Shown in pieces: positions 42,977 through 51,500 of a DNA stretch of 64,000 bases. A program made the translations under genes and the position numbers. Under the pieces are notes generated by a model. The model had not been told where the DNA came from. It searched no databases and saw only the letters and a program-made list of their open reading frames with translations. Position 1 is the first letter of the stretch, and the number at the start of each line of letters is the position of its first letter. The stretch is from the NCBI GenBank assembly GCA_964494205.1, contig CAZBRD010000023.1:1-64000 (forward strand). The letters are read 5' to 3'. This DNA is from JBBTCX01 sp964494205. Lineage in GTDB: Bacteria > Planctomycetota > Phycisphaerae > UBA1845.

Positions 42977-43579
42977 ATGGTGGAGTTACGTGTCATCGAT
43001 GATCCGGCATCGGCCAGCGTGGCGCTGGACCCAGTGCGCAGTCGCCTTCTGTCGGAGCTCCGCACGCCGGCGTCCGCCGCCGCCCTTGCTGGTCGCATGG
43101 GGTTGCCACGGCAGAAGGTGAACTACCATCTGCGAACGCTCGAGTCGCACGGACTGATCCGGGTGGACAGCAAGAAGCGATGGGGTGGATTGACGGAGCG
43201 GCGTCTGGTGGCCACTGCATCCTCGTACGTTGTCTCGCCCGGAGCGATGGGTCCGGCTGCGGCGGATCCCGCTTGCGGTATGGATCGACTGTCCGCGAGC
43301 TATCTCGTCGCGCTGGCGGCCCGTGTGGTCCGTGAAGTCGGACAGTTGCTTCGCAAGTCCGAAGAACTCAACAAACGCCTAGCGACACTCTCCATCGATA
43401 CCGAGGTAAGATTCCGTTCCGCGGAAGACCGTGCCGCGTTCAGCAGCGAACTGACCGCCGCGGTGGCCGCGCTGGTCTCTCGCTATCACGACGAGTCCGC
43501 ACCGGGCGGGCGTCGACATCGCCTGATGGTCGGGGCGTATCCCACACCTATAGAAACGAAAGAGAACGAAATAGCATGA
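42977..43579 (+). CDS. ArsR-type winged-helix transcriptional regulator
   Basis: ATG at 42977 is chosen because the promoter at 42941-42969 lies upstream of it and inside any longer frame. The 200-residue product has a winged helix at about residues 15-75 (LDPVRSRLLSELRTPASAAA, LAGRMGLPRQKVNYHLRTLE, SHGLIRVDSKKRWGGLTERR). No metal-binding cysteine pair is seen in the recognition helix, so it is not a classical metal sensor. The family is usually paired with SRPBCC proteins, as here. Transcription may start at the ATG itself, making a leaderless message. It overlaps the next gene by 4 bp. Confidence 0.88.
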   Translation: MVELRVIDDPASASVALDPVRSRLLSELRTPASAAALAGRMGLPRQKVNYHLRTLESHGLIRVDSKKRWGGLTERRLVATASSYVVSPGAMGPAAADPACGMDRLSASYLVALAARVVREVGQLLRKSEELNKRLATLSIDTEVRFRSAEDRAAFSSELTAAVAALVSRYHDESAPGGRRHRLMVGAYPTPIETKENEIA

Positions 43580-44130
43580 GCATCAAGAAGGTAAAATCCA
43601 AGCGCCGATCGGTGAAGAAAGTCAAAGTCGAGATCCCCGACAGTTCCCATTCTGCGGCGGCGCGACGATCAGCGGAAGCCGAGTTGCGTGCGCTGATCGA
43701 CAAGTTTGCACCCGCGCATCTAAAGCTCATCACCGCCATGCGAAAGAAGCTGCGAAAGCGTCTGCCAACCGCACATGAGGTGGTGTATGAATATCACAAC
43801 TTAGGTGCTGTGGTAATCAGCTTTTCACCGAACGAGCACGGACACGAGGGCGTTCTTGGAATCCGCGCGGACGCGAACGGCGTTAAGCTGTACTTCGGTC
43901 GTGGTAAGGAATTGCCGGATCCTGAGAAATTGCTGCAGGGGAAAGGTGGGCTGGTTCGCTCGATTGATGTGGAAGGCGCGTCCACGCTCGCTCGTCCGGC
44001 GGTCGCGCGACTGATCGAAGAGGCCATCGCTCGCAATCGCGCGCCGTTCGCGTCAGCGGGCCGCGGGTCAGTGGTCATTCGTACGTCATCGGCCAAGAAG
44101 AGTCGTCCACGTCGCCCACGAGTAGCGTGA
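43576..44130 (+). CDS. DUF1801-like protein
   Basis: Start ATG overlaps the regulator's stop (ATGA). A Lys/Arg-rich N-terminus (about 1-18) is followed by a domain resembling DUF1801 (YdhG-like): ALIDKFAPAHLKLITAMRKK, AHEVVYEYHNLGAVVISFSP, GVKLYFGRGKELPDPEKLLQ. The last 20 residues are again basic. The 184-residue protein has no signal peptide. DUF1801 proteins have no settled function; their frequent association with ArsR-SRPBCC pairs, as here, suggests a small stress-response or ligand-binding operon. Confidence 0.78.
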   Translation: MSIKKVKSKRRSVKKVKVEIPDSSHSAAARRSAEAELRALIDKFAPAHLKLITAMRKKLRKRLPTAHEVVYEYHNLGAVVISFSPNEHGHEGVLGIRADANGVKLYFGRGKELPDPEKLLQGKGGLVRSIDVEGASTLARPAVARLIEEAIARNRAPFASAGRGSVVIRTSSAKKSRPRRPRVA

Positions 44131-44166
44131 GACTATTTCCCCGGCTCCCTAAGGACGCACCCCAAC

Positions 44167-44517
44167 ATGAAGTACTGGACTGATCTTGAGTTGGAGACTT
44201 GGATCGTAGAGGTCGGCGGTGAGGTGATCGAAAAGGAGGCCGCGCGCGGTCGGGCCGCGCTTACTCCCTTAGAGAGGCTGATCTATTGCGTCTGGGTCGC
44301 CGATTACAGCATGCGAAACGCAGGTGATCTGGTTACAGCGTCCGACGTTTATGGTCGGTTTCAAGAAGAAGCTGGCTCGTTGGCGATCGAACTTGGCATG
44401 TCGCGCACTCACACTGCGTTCACGCTGCCTACGAAAGAGCTTGAGAAACAGTACTTTGATCTGTTGAGCGGAATTCTTGACGAAATTGACACCAAGCGGA
44501 GCGATGGCGGTAAATGA
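44167..44517 (+). CDS. Hypothetical protein in ArsR-SRPBCC operon (116 aa)
   Basis: No family is recognised. It is predicted all-helical and acidic, without cysteines clustered for metal binding apart from a lone Cys in LIYCVWVADYSM. The gene begins 36 bp after the DUF1801-like gene and ends 21 bp before the SRPBCC gene, and therefore is probably in the same transcript. It might be an accessory factor, but nothing in the sequence says so. Confidence 0.65.
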   Translation: MKYWTDLELETWIVEVGGEVIEKEAARGRAALTPLERLIYCVWVADYSMRNAGDLVTASDVYGRFQEEAGSLAIELGMSRTHTAFTLPTKELEKQYFDLLSGILDEIDTKRSDGGK

Positions 44518-44538
44518 TCCGCAGAGGAGGAAAACAAC

Positions 44539-45351
44539 ATGAGCGTAAAGAAGGATTCATCAGGTCGCCGATCGGTGCAGGTTGAAGTTGAAGTCCCAGG
44601 GACACCCGAGGAAGTCTGGCGCGCAATCGCCACGGGGCCCGGCGTCTCTTCGTGGTTCGTTCCCACACGGATGGAGGAGCGCCAGGGCGGAGAAATTGTG
44701 AGCAATTTCGGGCCGGGCATGGACTGCCCTGCCACAATCACATCGTGGGAAGCGCTCAAACGCTTTGCGGCTGAGAGCGACATGGGAATGCCCGGTTCAC
44801 CCAAGATGGCAACCGAGTGGAGTATCGAGGCCCGCGCTGGTGGAATGTGCCTTGTCCGCGTGGTGCACAGCCTCTTTGCCGACACCGACGATTGGGACAA
44901 TCAGCTCGATGGTTTGGAGCAAGGCTGGCCGACTTACTTCCGCATTCTTCGGATGTACCTTGCCAACTTCAAGGGCATGCCGTGTTCATCGATGCAGTTC
45001 GTTGGCTTCTCCGGCGATTCGGAGACGAATGCTTGGCAGAAAGCCGGTGGCGAACTCGGGCTCCTCAAGGTTGCCGAAGGACAGAAATGGAGCGCTCCCG
45101 ATAGTTTCCCGCGCATGACCGGCGTGGTGGACTCGCTGGGAAAAGGGATGCACTCCAACACCGTGCTGCTTCGTCTCGATACGCCCGCGCCCGGGACTGC
45201 GTATGTCGGCGCGTTCTCCTGCGGCGGGATGATAATGGTGTGCCTGAGCGTCTATCTCTACGGCGACAAGGCGAAAGCCGCCGTCGAGCGCGATCAACCG
45301 ATCTGGCAGAAGTGGATAAGCGATCAGTTCCCCATGCCGCAGATGGGCTGA
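44539..45351 (+). CDS. SRPBCC (AHSA1-like) domain protein
   Basis: A 270-residue protein preceded by GAGGAGG. The first 160 residues show the AHSA1/START-like pattern: VEVEVPGTPEEVWRAIATGP, GVSSWFVPTRMEER, GGEIVSNFGPG, with a final long helix (GWPTYFRILRMYLANF). This fold has a deep hydrophobic cavity for small ligands. The C-terminal 100 residues (about 165-270) may be a second, more degenerate SRPBCC copy. It is the last gene of the operon and is followed by an intrinsic terminator. The pairing with ArsR suggests it acts on, or senses, the molecule that releases the repressor; this is inference. Confidence 0.85.
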   Translation: MSVKKDSSGRRSVQVEVEVPGTPEEVWRAIATGPGVSSWFVPTRMEERQGGEIVSNFGPGMDCPATITSWEALKRFAAESDMGMPGSPKMATEWSIEARAGGMCLVRVVHSLFADTDDWDNQLDGLEQGWPTYFRILRMYLANFKGMPCSSMQFVGFSGDSETNAWQKAGGELGLLKVAEGQKWSAPDSFPRMTGVVDSLGKGMHSNTVLLRLDTPAPGTAYVGAFSCGGMIMVCLSVYLYGDKAKAAVERDQPIWQKWISDQFPMPQMG

Positions 45352-45401
45352 GCATCGCAATACGCAGGCGTATTCTTACCGGCAATTCGTGACACGAGAA
45401 G

Positions 45402-45431
45402 GCCCTTCGATGTCCTCATCGAAGGGCTTTT
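45402..45431 (+). terminator. Intrinsic terminator after the SRPBCC gene
   Basis: GCCCTTCGATG-tcct-CATCGAAGGGC is an 11-bp perfect stem with a 4-base loop, followed by TTTT. It lies about 50 bp after the stop codon. Confidence 0.85.
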
Positions 45432-45440
45432 GCCTGCCGT

Positions 45441-45458
45441 CACTCGGGGCGACAGGAT
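45441..45458. repeat. 18-bp direct repeat, left copy (tRNA-Pro 3' end match)
   Basis: CACTCGGGGCGACAGGAT is identical to 47536-47553. In the right copy it is the 3' end of a tRNA-Pro-like sequence plus three flanking bases. The left copy diverges immediately after the shared 18 bp. Confidence 0.75.
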
Positions 45459-45716
45459 AACAATTGAGCTTTTTTTGCGATCGTGCGCTGAAACCAGCGA
45501 TCTTTACCCTGGCAGTCAATTGGCACGTTGCCGTGACAATGGTATTTGGGCTGAGGCTGCAGTTGCATCGACGGGATTGCTCCACATCAACACATAGTTC
45601 GTTACTCGTGCGTTATTTTGATCGCACGACTATGCGATAAGATGAAGACGCTCCGACGTGATTTGCATATTGGATTGCGGCGGTGAGCGAAATCGATACT
45701 TGCCTTGGAGATCTAG

Positions 45717-47474
45717 ATGATCACTGTCTTCAAAAATTCATCGATATTCCGGGATGATCGCTGGCGCACAGGTCGGGCACTGCTGTCGGTCGTTGTTGCG
45801 AGCGTGGTGGGCGGTTTTGTCGAGACCGTACGCGCCGAGTCGCTCTCAAATCCGGTGGGTGGCACGGTCGTGGAGGGATCGCCGGTTAAGAATGAGCCCG
45901 ATCCCGTCTCGATCGACGGCTGGAAGGCTGAGACTTTCACGCTGCCGCCTGGGTTCGCACCGGAGCTGCCCACGGGTCATGAGTCATTGCGATTTGCGCC
46001 TGGCTGGCGCGAACCCAAGGCTGAGGACTTCTGGTCGTACGCGTTCGTGATGTGGATCAACGAGCCTGCACCGGACAAGGTACGGATCACGACGTTGCTG
46101 GAAAAATACTATGACGGGTTGCTAGCTTCGTTCGCAGCCGGCAAGAACAAGGACATCAGCAAAACTCCCGCGCGAGTCGAAGTGGTGAGCACCACGCCGA
46201 ACAAATTCGAAGTGAAGATGCACGTTATCGACGCCTTCGCCACCTTTGAACCGATCGAACTGCGTGTCGTGGTCAGTTCCCACGCCGAAACTGATAAACG
46301 TACGGTCTTGCGCTTTCAGGTCAGCCCGCAACCCAAAGAGCACGCAATCTGGCGATCTTTGAAAGTGGCGACCGCAAGTATCGCATCTCAAGATGGAGCA
46401 TGGCAGCCTGCACCTTCCAACGCAGTGGCAACTCCAAAGAACGAATTGAAAGGTGACGCGCCGGTCAACGCGCCGCATGCCGCTATTGCATTAGAGCCTG
46501 CGAATCGCGATCCCTATTTCACGCCGACAGAGTCCAAGTCAACCTCGTACATGCCCAAGGTGATCATTCGCAACATTCGCGAGGATCGCGCGGGGAATAT
46601 CTGGTTCGCCACGTTTGGCGGCCCCATTCGCTATGACGGCAAAGAGTTCACGAACTTTTCAGAGGAAGTGGGCCTGGCCAAGACGCGCATTTTTTCACTT
46701 CTGGTAGATCGATCGGGCGCACTTTGGTTCGGCTCCATCACCGGCGGTGCGTCGCGCTATGACGGAAAATCGTTTACGAAGTTCACGGAAAAAGAGGGCT
46801 TGGGCAATAACAACGTAAGCTGGATCTTTGAAGATCGCGATGGAAATATTTGGCTCGGCACCGACAACGGCGCCAGTCGATACGACGGCAAATCGATGAC
46901 CAACTTCACGACGAAAGAGGGACTCGTTCACGACTCCGTCTATACGATCGGCCAGGATGCTTCGGGGCGAATCTGGTTTGGAACTCAGGGTGGAATCTGC
47001 TCCTACGACGGCAAATCATTTTCCAATCTCGCCTACCAGGTCGGCAGATCGTTTGTGAACATTCGCACGATGGCTGTGGATCGATCAGGCAGCGTGTGGT
47101 TCGGCGGGCAAGAAGGGGCATTCCGGTACGACGGCAATGGTGTAACGACGTTTACTTCCAAAGACGGTTTGCTGGATGATTTTGTTGGCTCGATGATCGT
47201 CGATCGGATGGGAAACCTTTGGTTAGGACATCCCGGAGGATTTCCAGCCGGCCAAGGTGGCGGCGCGAGCCGATACGATGGAAAGTCCTTCGTGCACTTC
47301 ACACAAAGGGAGGGCCTCGGCAGTAAGACCGTCTATGCCATGCTCGAAGACAAGGCCGGGAACATTTGGTTCGGCAGCGTCGACGCAGGTGCATCGCGTT
47401 ACGACGGAAAGAACTTCACGAATTTCTCAGCAACCGCCCCGCCTTCGTTACCAGCCCAAGGCAATTCAAAGTGA
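45717..47474 (+). CDS. Exported two-component-regulator-type propeller protein
   Basis: The 585-residue protein has a long N-terminal signal region (hydrophobic run LLSVVVASVVGGFVETVRA). An alpha/beta domain without a clear match fills about 40-270. From about 285 onward there are seven Reg_prop repeats: NIWFATFGGPIRYDGKEF, ALWFGSITGGASRYDG, NIWLGTDNGASRYDGK, RIWFGTQGGICSYDGK, SVWFGGQEGAFRYDG, NLWLGHPGGF, NIWFGSVDAGASRYDGK. They would close one seven-bladed propeller. In classic hybrid sensors such propellers sit before a kinase; here there is no membrane helix or kinase after it, so it is probably a free periplasmic protein. It lies between the two 18-bp direct repeats. Confidence 0.82.
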   Translation: MITVFKNSSIFRDDRWRTGRALLSVVVASVVGGFVETVRAESLSNPVGGTVVEGSPVKNEPDPVSIDGWKAETFTLPPGFAPELPTGHESLRFAPGWREPKAEDFWSYAFVMWINEPAPDKVRITTLLEKYYDGLLASFAAGKNKDISKTPARVEVVSTTPNKFEVKMHVIDAFATFEPIELRVVVSSHAETDKRTVLRFQVSPQPKEHAIWRSLKVATASIASQDGAWQPAPSNAVATPKNELKGDAPVNAPHAAIALEPANRDPYFTPTESKSTSYMPKVIIRNIREDRAGNIWFATFGGPIRYDGKEFTNFSEEVGLAKTRIFSLLVDRSGALWFGSITGGASRYDGKSFTKFTEKEGLGNNNVSWIFEDRDGNIWLGTDNGASRYDGKSMTNFTTKEGLVHDSVYTIGQDASGRIWFGTQGGICSYDGKSFSNLAYQVGRSFVNIRTMAVDRSGSVWFGGQEGAFRYDGNGVTTFTSKDGLLDDFVGSMIVDRMGNLWLGHPGGFPAGQGGGASRYDGKSFVHFTQREGLGSKTVYAMLEDKAGNIWFGSVDAGASRYDGKNFTNFSATAPPSLPAQGNSK

Positions 47475-47535
47475 TATGAGCCAAAGATAAGGGAATCTCA
47501 AATTAGACTATTCGGAAGCTGAACTATGTATTGTT

Positions 47536-47553
47536 CACTCGGGGCGACAGGAT
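47536..47553. repeat. 18-bp direct repeat, right copy
   Basis: CACTCGGGGCGACAGGAT, identical to 45441-45458, 2.1 kb away. Here it continues into the rest of a tRNA-Pro 3' half. Confidence 0.75.
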
Positions 47554-47580
47554 TCGAACCTGCGACTTCCTGCTCCCAAA
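47539..47580 (-). pseudogene. tRNA-Pro 3'-half remnant (anticodon TGG)
   Basis: On the minus strand the sequence reads TTTGGGA (anticodon loop, TGG), GCAGG, variable loop GAAGTC, T arm GCAGG-TTCGAAT-CCTGT and acceptor 3' strand CGCCCCGA. The 5' half (acceptor strand, D arm, 5' anticodon stem) is missing: sequence before the anticodon loop no longer pairs. Truncation at the anticodon loop is what integrative elements leave when they insert into a tRNA gene. Confidence 0.75.
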
Positions 47581-47956
47581 GTAATTGCGCTCGAAATTTA
47601 CCCGCGTTGGCACTAGCAAGAACCGCCTTTTTCAGCCCGAAATCCGCGGTGTCAGTGGGTGACACTTTAGCGCTCGCCTGGCGCTATAGTGGCGCTCGTG
47701 TCGTCTCGGGGCCAGAATGACACTCTTTGGACACTCAGACTGCATCAATAAACACAAAATTCTTGATTCTGCGTAAAGGCGCGCCGGAGCGACCTACTGA
47801 AGCGAAATCAATCGCCGAGCCGCGAGGAAAACAGGCAGACATGGGGCCACTTATGGACGTGCTGCGAGAAAAGTGAGCTCACTCCCGTCAGAGAATTATT
47901 GACCACCGCCGACTGTGGTTCAAACTCTCCCACAGCGAACACTCTTATGCACACCG
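47581..47956. other. Gene-free stretch beside the tRNA remnant
   Basis: No credible coding frame. A short palindrome GTGTCA-gtggg-TGACAC is at 47651-47667, followed by another small inverted pattern (GCGCTCGCC...GGCGCTA). They could be recombinase or integrase recognition sites left at an element boundary; this is a guess. Confidence 0.45.
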
Positions 47957-48421
47957 TCAGGCTCGCCTTCTCATTCGCCCCCCGGCTGGGGCTTCGCGGC
48001 GCGGCGAAGTGCGTCCGACGCGAATCACCGGATCCCAGAATCCTGGAGCGGCGAGCGCTTCTTGGTCACTTGGCCAAGGTGGAATCGTAGCAATGAGAAA
48101 TACGAGGGGCGCGCTGTCGTCATTGCGAAATTGAAATGCTGTCTGACGGGGTACCGTCAAGCTTTGGCCGGGTCGCAACGTGACGATCTGCGATTTTCCC
48201 GATCGTGGTTTACGCCACACTTTGCCTCGTCCGGAAACGCAGTACCAGATTTCTTCGATCGTCTTATGCTTGACAGGACGTGTGATGTGCTTGGGTGGAA
48301 GCGTGCAATGGCAAAGGCTGCCACCGGATACCTTCGAGAGCTCTCGAATCTCAGAACCGTCCGGCGCGATGTGATCGTAACGCCGCTTTAGTCTCATATC
48401 GCTATACATCCGACGTTTCAT
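47957..48421 (-). CDS. Cupin domain protein
   Basis: ATG at 48421 is used (154 residues); ATG at 48397 (MRLKRRYDH) matches the usual family beginning and is equally likely. The cupin motif 1 is HCTLPPKHITRPVKHKTIEE followed by IWYCVSGRGKVW, with two His and a Glu in metal-binding positions, and motif 2 is TVPRQTAFQFRNDD, where the usual His is replaced by Gln. Metal binding may thus be weakened. A basic tail (RRREAPAGGRMRRRA) is unusual and may reflect loss of the original stop. It lies next to the tRNA remnant and ends 132 bp from the large cluster. Confidence 0.7.
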   Translation of the reverse strand: MKRRMYSDMRLKRRYDHIAPDGSEIRELSKVSGGSLCHCTLPPKHITRPVKHKTIEEIWYCVSGRGKVWRKPRSGKSQIVTLRPGQSLTVPRQTAFQFRNDDSAPLVFLIATIPPWPSDQEALAAPGFWDPVIRVGRTSPRREAPAGGRMRRRA

Positions 48422-48553
48422 GCAGGTATCGCTCGCCCTCGCATCGTTGGATGATCTCCAAACTCGTACTGTGGCTCTACTCTCACGGCATGGCAACGCA
48501 GAACGTCCGCTCGTTAAGCACTTCAGCCACGAGCGTTGTTAGTGTGGATCGCC

Positions 48554-51500
48554 TTAGTGCCCGGATCCGTCACTTTCGTGGTCGACAACGAATTCGTCTT
48601 CGGTCTGCCCGACGGTCAATTCAGAGGCAGCTGGAGAAGACAACAAGCCCGCATTGCCGAGGTGTTTGTCGATTTGCTGCCGCCGTATACTCTCGACTTG
48701 TTGCCAGGCACCCGCAAAGCCAATCTCGGCTCCTGCTCGCTTGTACTGGTTATAAGCTCTTGGCAGGGCATGCCACAGTCGAACGCCCCGCGCAGCATCC
48801 AACTCGCTACCGCCTGCATTTTGGATTTCGCGAAACAATGTAGCGTATGTGCGGATCGGTCGCTCAATTTCCTCATCGGGGTTGGCGTCCCAAGGAAAAA
48901 CGCAGCCGGACGGATCTTCACAGCCTCGAATACTAGTGCCGATCCAGGATCTTCTAGAACGTCGTTCGTCGAGTGGGATCTGCTGCGTCCAAGCATCACG
49001 GTTAAATTGAAAGACGCCCCAGGCAGTAATCAGGCGCGTTCCCGACGGACGATCCGGCGCCGGTCGCGAATCGAACGTGTGGGCAGGCAAAGCGTAGCTC
49101 GCTCCACTTTCACCCAGTGCCAGGTCTTGCACAACGCGTACAAACCCACCACCCAGTCCTCGGGTCTCAGCGACGCGCTGAACTTCCGGAAGCGCCGCCC
49201 GGGCGACGCTCGTGCGGCGCGCCCAATTTGGGAGCCCGGGTGGACGCTGATTGCCCCATCTCGGTCCGTACGGCTTCGCAGAATTCACCGCGTATGGTTC
49301 CAACGCGCCCGCTCGTGCCGCGGCCGCGGACTCTTGCGGGGAAATGCGGGAAGTCCCTCGCAGGGTCTCGCCGAGCGCGGTCTGCATTCGGCGCCAGGCG
49401 TTCGGACCGAGAATGCCGTCAACGGTCATGCTTTGCTTTTCCTGCCATTTGGCGACCGCTCGGGCAAACAATTCTTCACCCGGCGTCATGTCCGTGAACC
49501 CTAAAGCACGAACGATCTGGTCGTACAACGCTCTCCAGCCAAGCTGCTCGCCATATTGGCGGTTCCTACGAATGGCAATCGGAATATCGATCGTCGGAAC
49601 AGTTGCCAGACTCCTGCGGGTATGAATCGGTTCTGTCTTGGTCGACGATGCTACCCTTGTTTGTTGGTATTGCCTGATTTCACCAATCCATGACGAAGAC
49701 GCGCCGTCGTAATCCCAAACCGTCGGGACGTTGCGAACGTCGACGTGTGCAAAGGCTCGCCCCAGTCCGATGCCCAAGTTCGGCCCCCAAGCATCGATTG
49801 CTGCCTTTGCAATTTCGAGCCCGTCCATGCCAGCGATTTTGATGTCCGCTGCACGTCCACTACAGTGTTCACTCTTTGTGGGCGTACCACCCGCGTAAAC
49901 CTCTTTGTTACGCTTCCATGATCGATAGCCCGACGTAATTGTGACGGCTTTGCCAACGAAGTCCCGAATGCGCTGCAAGCATTCGACAAGTTTGGTATCA
50001 ATGCGCGCAATATCCGCTGAGATACCACCAGTCGTTGTCAATTCACGAACGGAAAAGTTTGCCGAAAGGCTCTTGCTTTTTTGCGAAGGACCAGTGTCCA
50101 GAAGAGGATTGCCTGACTGTTTGGGATCCCAGAAGTCTTCATCCGGTCCGTCGGGTAGGCCGGTCAAAATTGCCAGAGACTCGCCGCTCGGAAAAGTGAC
50201 CGAATTTGTCAACTGCAGCTCAATCGCTTTTTCGACCTGTTCCTCTGAACTTACCCGGCCACTACCTCCACAACTAGGACGGGTGGTTACTCCCTCATCC
50301 TCTGGTTCTGGGGCGTCGAGGAACTCGCTATCGACAACTGTCTCAGGTGCTAAATCCAATTGTTCTTCGATGCCTATCGGATTCGCCGCCATCGCGGCAA
50401 GGCGCATCGGAAGCACTACCTTAACCAATTCGCAATGACCAACCTCATTTTCGGGGGATATGACAATGTTCTGAACCGGCCCAGAACTTCTATTCTTACA
50501 GTCGCAACCTCTTGTCGTCGTTGCCCCGGCGGACTGGTATTGGGCTGCCTTACGTAGACATTCCGCTTGATGAGCAGTCCCAGTACCAGGTCGATAGTGA
50601 ACAAAAAACCGAACAGTGCGAAGTTGGAGCGCCCACTTCATCCATGATTCACAGGCCCTGCGACTGTACATTGAATCTAGCGACCAGACTTCACAGAGCC
50701 GGGCCATTCCACCTTGGCTTGATGCCGCATTTGCTGCATTCCTTCCCAGTGAATCGAGCACAACAAAGGCCTTGGAATGCCCTGCCAAATATAATCGACC
50801 GATCGTCGGTGCCGACGTCCATCCTGCCTGTGCTAGACCCTCCGTAACTTCGTTGAGCAGTTTGTTCATTCTTGCCGGATCGCCAAGCCGATGTGCGGTT
50901 TGACCCTTTCTCCAGCCCAACCAAGGAACCACTAGAACGAAAGGCCTACCCGCGCCTTCAATCAACTGAATAAGAGAAAATGTCCTACTCTTCATGTATG
51001 AGACGGCAGAATCCCCTTCGTCACCACACCGTGGCAAACCGTGCAGGTAAACGAGTATGTCAACCACAGTTGGTGTTCCGAGATTTGACGGCAGAAAAAC
51101 GGCAACTGTGTTGGCCGCCGCCTTACTCTTGAAACTATGTAGCCCGCCAATGGCCGCCGGATGTCTCTTCCATCGAGGAGTCCAAAGCGATTTCCCGGTG
51201 CTTTGCGTTGCGGAACCATCCTCTGGCTCCTCGTTTTCGCCCTCGTGGGTTGCTTCCTCTTCGATGCTCTCGTCAATTTCCCAGGCTTCGTCTGTAAACT
51301 CGCCATCCGAGAGTTCATCGCCTTCGTCATCCAGTTCCTCATGTTGCTCGGGCAGTAGGTCATCCTCGCTCTCTCCCGTTTGGTCTCCTTCTTCGTCCGA
51401 TGCAATCTCATTCCAAGAATCGACAGATTCGCCATTTCCGCCCAACTGGGCGATGGCATCACCGCCCTCGTCCTCGCATTCCGAACGATCACCTTCGTAG

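Noticed and set aside
48536..49504. 322-aa plus-strand frame opposite the 1513-aa gene
   Set aside because: Antisense of the lysozyme-like domain; no motif or ribosome binding site.
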